Shown here piece after piece: positions 63,080-64,000 of a DNA stretch of 64,000 nt (the first letter of the stretch is position 1; each line of letters opens with the position of its first letter). The stretch spans positions 186,001 through 250,000 of the forward strand of contig NZ_MRDH01000002.1 in assembly GCF_002008225.1 (NCBI RefSeq), in the 5' to 3' direction. A model generated the notes under the pieces. The model saw nothing but the letters and a program-made list of their open reading frames with translations. It had not been told where the DNA came from and made no database searches. The stretch comes from Agrobacterium salinitolerans (GTDB lineage: Bacteria > Pseudomonadota > Alphaproteobacteria > Rhizobiales > Rhizobiaceae). The translations under genes were made by a program, and so were the position numbers.

Positions 63080-63307
63080 ATGCGCACAGCACTCTTGCGC
63101 GCGTGGTCCCGCCTGCGTGCGGGTCTGCGGACAGCGGAACGGTTTACCCTTGAAAGCCTTCAACCCGACAATCTGGCGGATGAAAGCCTGCCGGATGGGC
63201 TCAGGCGTGATCTTGGTCTTGAGGATGGGCGTGTCGATTTTCGTTGCGACGGATTTCGGCAACGGAAAATGCTTGCAGCAACTCGGCTGCCACAAGGGCC
63301 GCTATGA
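63080..63307 (+). CDS. Small DUF1127-like protein
   Basis: A 75-residue protein, MRTALLRAWSRLRAGLRTAE at the start and DESLPDGLRRDLGLEDGR near residue 40. The L-x-D-x-L-R-R-D-x-G-L pattern resembles DUF1127 (YjiS-like) small proteins, which bind RNA or affect phosphate and carbon metabolism in rhizobia. GGAGA lies six bases before ATG 63080. The last part overlaps the convergent xdhC gene by 107 bases, so its true end or coding status is uncertain. Confidence 0.5.
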   Translation: MRTALLRAWSRLRAGLRTAERFTLESLQPDNLADESLPDGLRRDLGLEDGRVDFRCDGFRQRKMLAATRLPQGPL

Positions 63308-64000
63308 CGGCGGGACGCTTGTCCCTGACGCCTGTGCCGCCGATGGGTAGGGTGAGCTTTGCAAGGCGGGAAGGGGGCTCTCCCTCCCGCTCCAGCCAAT
63401 GGGCGAAGGTGGCGCGTTTGGTCTTCGAGCCGATCATGCCGACATAAGCGAGATCGTCGCGGGCAAGCGCTTCCTTCGCAATCAGGAAATCAAGTGCATG
63501 GTCGTGGGTGACGATGATCGCCGCGCCGTTTGCCGGGATTTTCGGAACGAACGCTTCCGGCATGGGGGTGAGGATGGACCCCACCGCCGATGGAAGATCG
63601 CGTAACTCGCTTTCACGGGTTTCCACCACCGTCAGGCTCAGGGGCAGCAGCGACATGGCATCTGCCAGCGCCTTGCCGACGTGACCCGCGCCGAAAATGA
63701 AGACGGCGGGCTGCTGTTCGGCTTCGCCCTTCAGCCGCGCCTCAAGCCCGGCGGCAATCTCTGCCGTTACCAGCCGGAACCGGAGCAAGGTACGCCCGCC
63801 GCAGCATTGGCCGATTTCCGGCCCAAGCGGAATATCCATGCGGTCTTCGGTCGTCCCTGTTCGCAGCATGGCGCGGGCGTGGTCTATCGCCATATATTCG
63901 AATTCCCCGCCGCCGATGGTTTCCCACAAGGCTTCCTGGCTGACCAGCATGAAGGTGCCAGCCTCGCGTGGGGATGAGCCTTTCACTGCCTCGATTTCCA
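63201..64000 (-). CDS. xdhC: Xanthine dehydrogenase accessory protein XdhC (5' end outside window)
   Basis: The C-terminal 266 residues of XdhC. Reading into the window: VKGSSPREAGTFMLVSQEAL, then IGQCCGGRTLLRF with the Cys-Cys pair, and the Rossmann segment AVFIFGAGHVGKALADAMS followed by IVTHDHALDFLIAKEAL and AYVGMIGSKTKRATF. XdhC inserts the sulfurated molybdenum cofactor into xanthine dehydrogenase, whose xdhA/xdhB genes probably lie just outside the window. The N-terminal residues are beyond base 64000. Confidence 0.92.
   Translation of the reverse strand, partial: EIEAVKGSSPREAGTFMLVSQEALWETIGGGEFEYMAIDHARAMLRTGTTEDRMDIPLGPEIGQCCGGRTLLRFRLVTAEIAAGLEARLKGEAEQQPAVFIFGAGHVGKALADAMSLLPLSLTVVETRESELRDLPSAVGSILTPMPEAFVPKIPANGAAIIVTHDHALDFLIAKEALARDDLAYVGMIGSKTKRATFAHWLEREGEPPSRLAKLTLPIGGTGVRDKRPAVIAALVAAELLQAFSVAEIRRNENRHAHPQDQDHA

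Overview
The window looks like a piece of an Agrobacterium (Rhizobiaceae) chromosome. The clearest evidence is a complete gbpR / chvE-gguA-gguB-gguC locus (25.6-31.9 kb), the sugar-binding and sugar-transport locus that supports VirA sensing in Agrobacterium. High GC, many GTG/TTG starts, rhizobial-type palindromic repeats and a soluble multi-PAS hybrid kinase fit this. The species cannot be fixed from the sequence alone.

Layout. 0-8.8 kb: the end of a polar amino-acid ABC transporter, a homocysteine methyltransferase, an MFS exporter behind a SoxR-like promoter, a chemoreceptor, a 46-residue membrane peptide, a LysR remnant and an ExoQ/O-antigen-ligase-like polymerase. 8.93-23.39 kb: an AT-richer genomic island of about 14.5 kb in the 3' end of tRNA-Arg(CCG). 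It is bounded by a 16-bp direct repeat and carries a tyrosine integrase beside the tRNA, a serine recombinase, a HUH-type protein, an XRE regulator and a nuclease-IrrE fusion. It also carries a set of exported proteins and a tightly coupled three-gene operon: SMC/RecF-like ATPase, soluble histidine kinase, and receiver fused to an APH-like kinase. That operon is the best candidate here for an undescribed system, possibly phage defence.

23.4-31.9 kb: MarR, a J-domain-like protein and the chvE locus. 32-42.9 kb: small enzymes, the conserved transglutaminase / alpha-E / ATP-grasp operon, two EamA exporters, an L,D-transpeptidase, DoxX and a DEAD-box helicase. 43.4-49.9 kb: a 1228-residue hybrid kinase, a split MnmC pair in divergent orientation, and a DUF1045 protein.

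50-64 kb is dominated by purine/ureide catabolism. GuaD deaminates guanine to xanthine; XdhC serves xanthine dehydrogenase, which makes urate; PuuD oxidises urate; UraH and UraD convert the product to allantoin; PuuE opens allantoin; AllA splits ureidoglycolate. A MntA-HepT toxin-antitoxin pair sits inside this run between uraD and allA. A separate block (D,D-carboxypeptidase, TetR plus SMR exporter, lactate dehydrogenase, TauE) separates the two halves of the cluster. No CRISPR array and no rRNA were seen.
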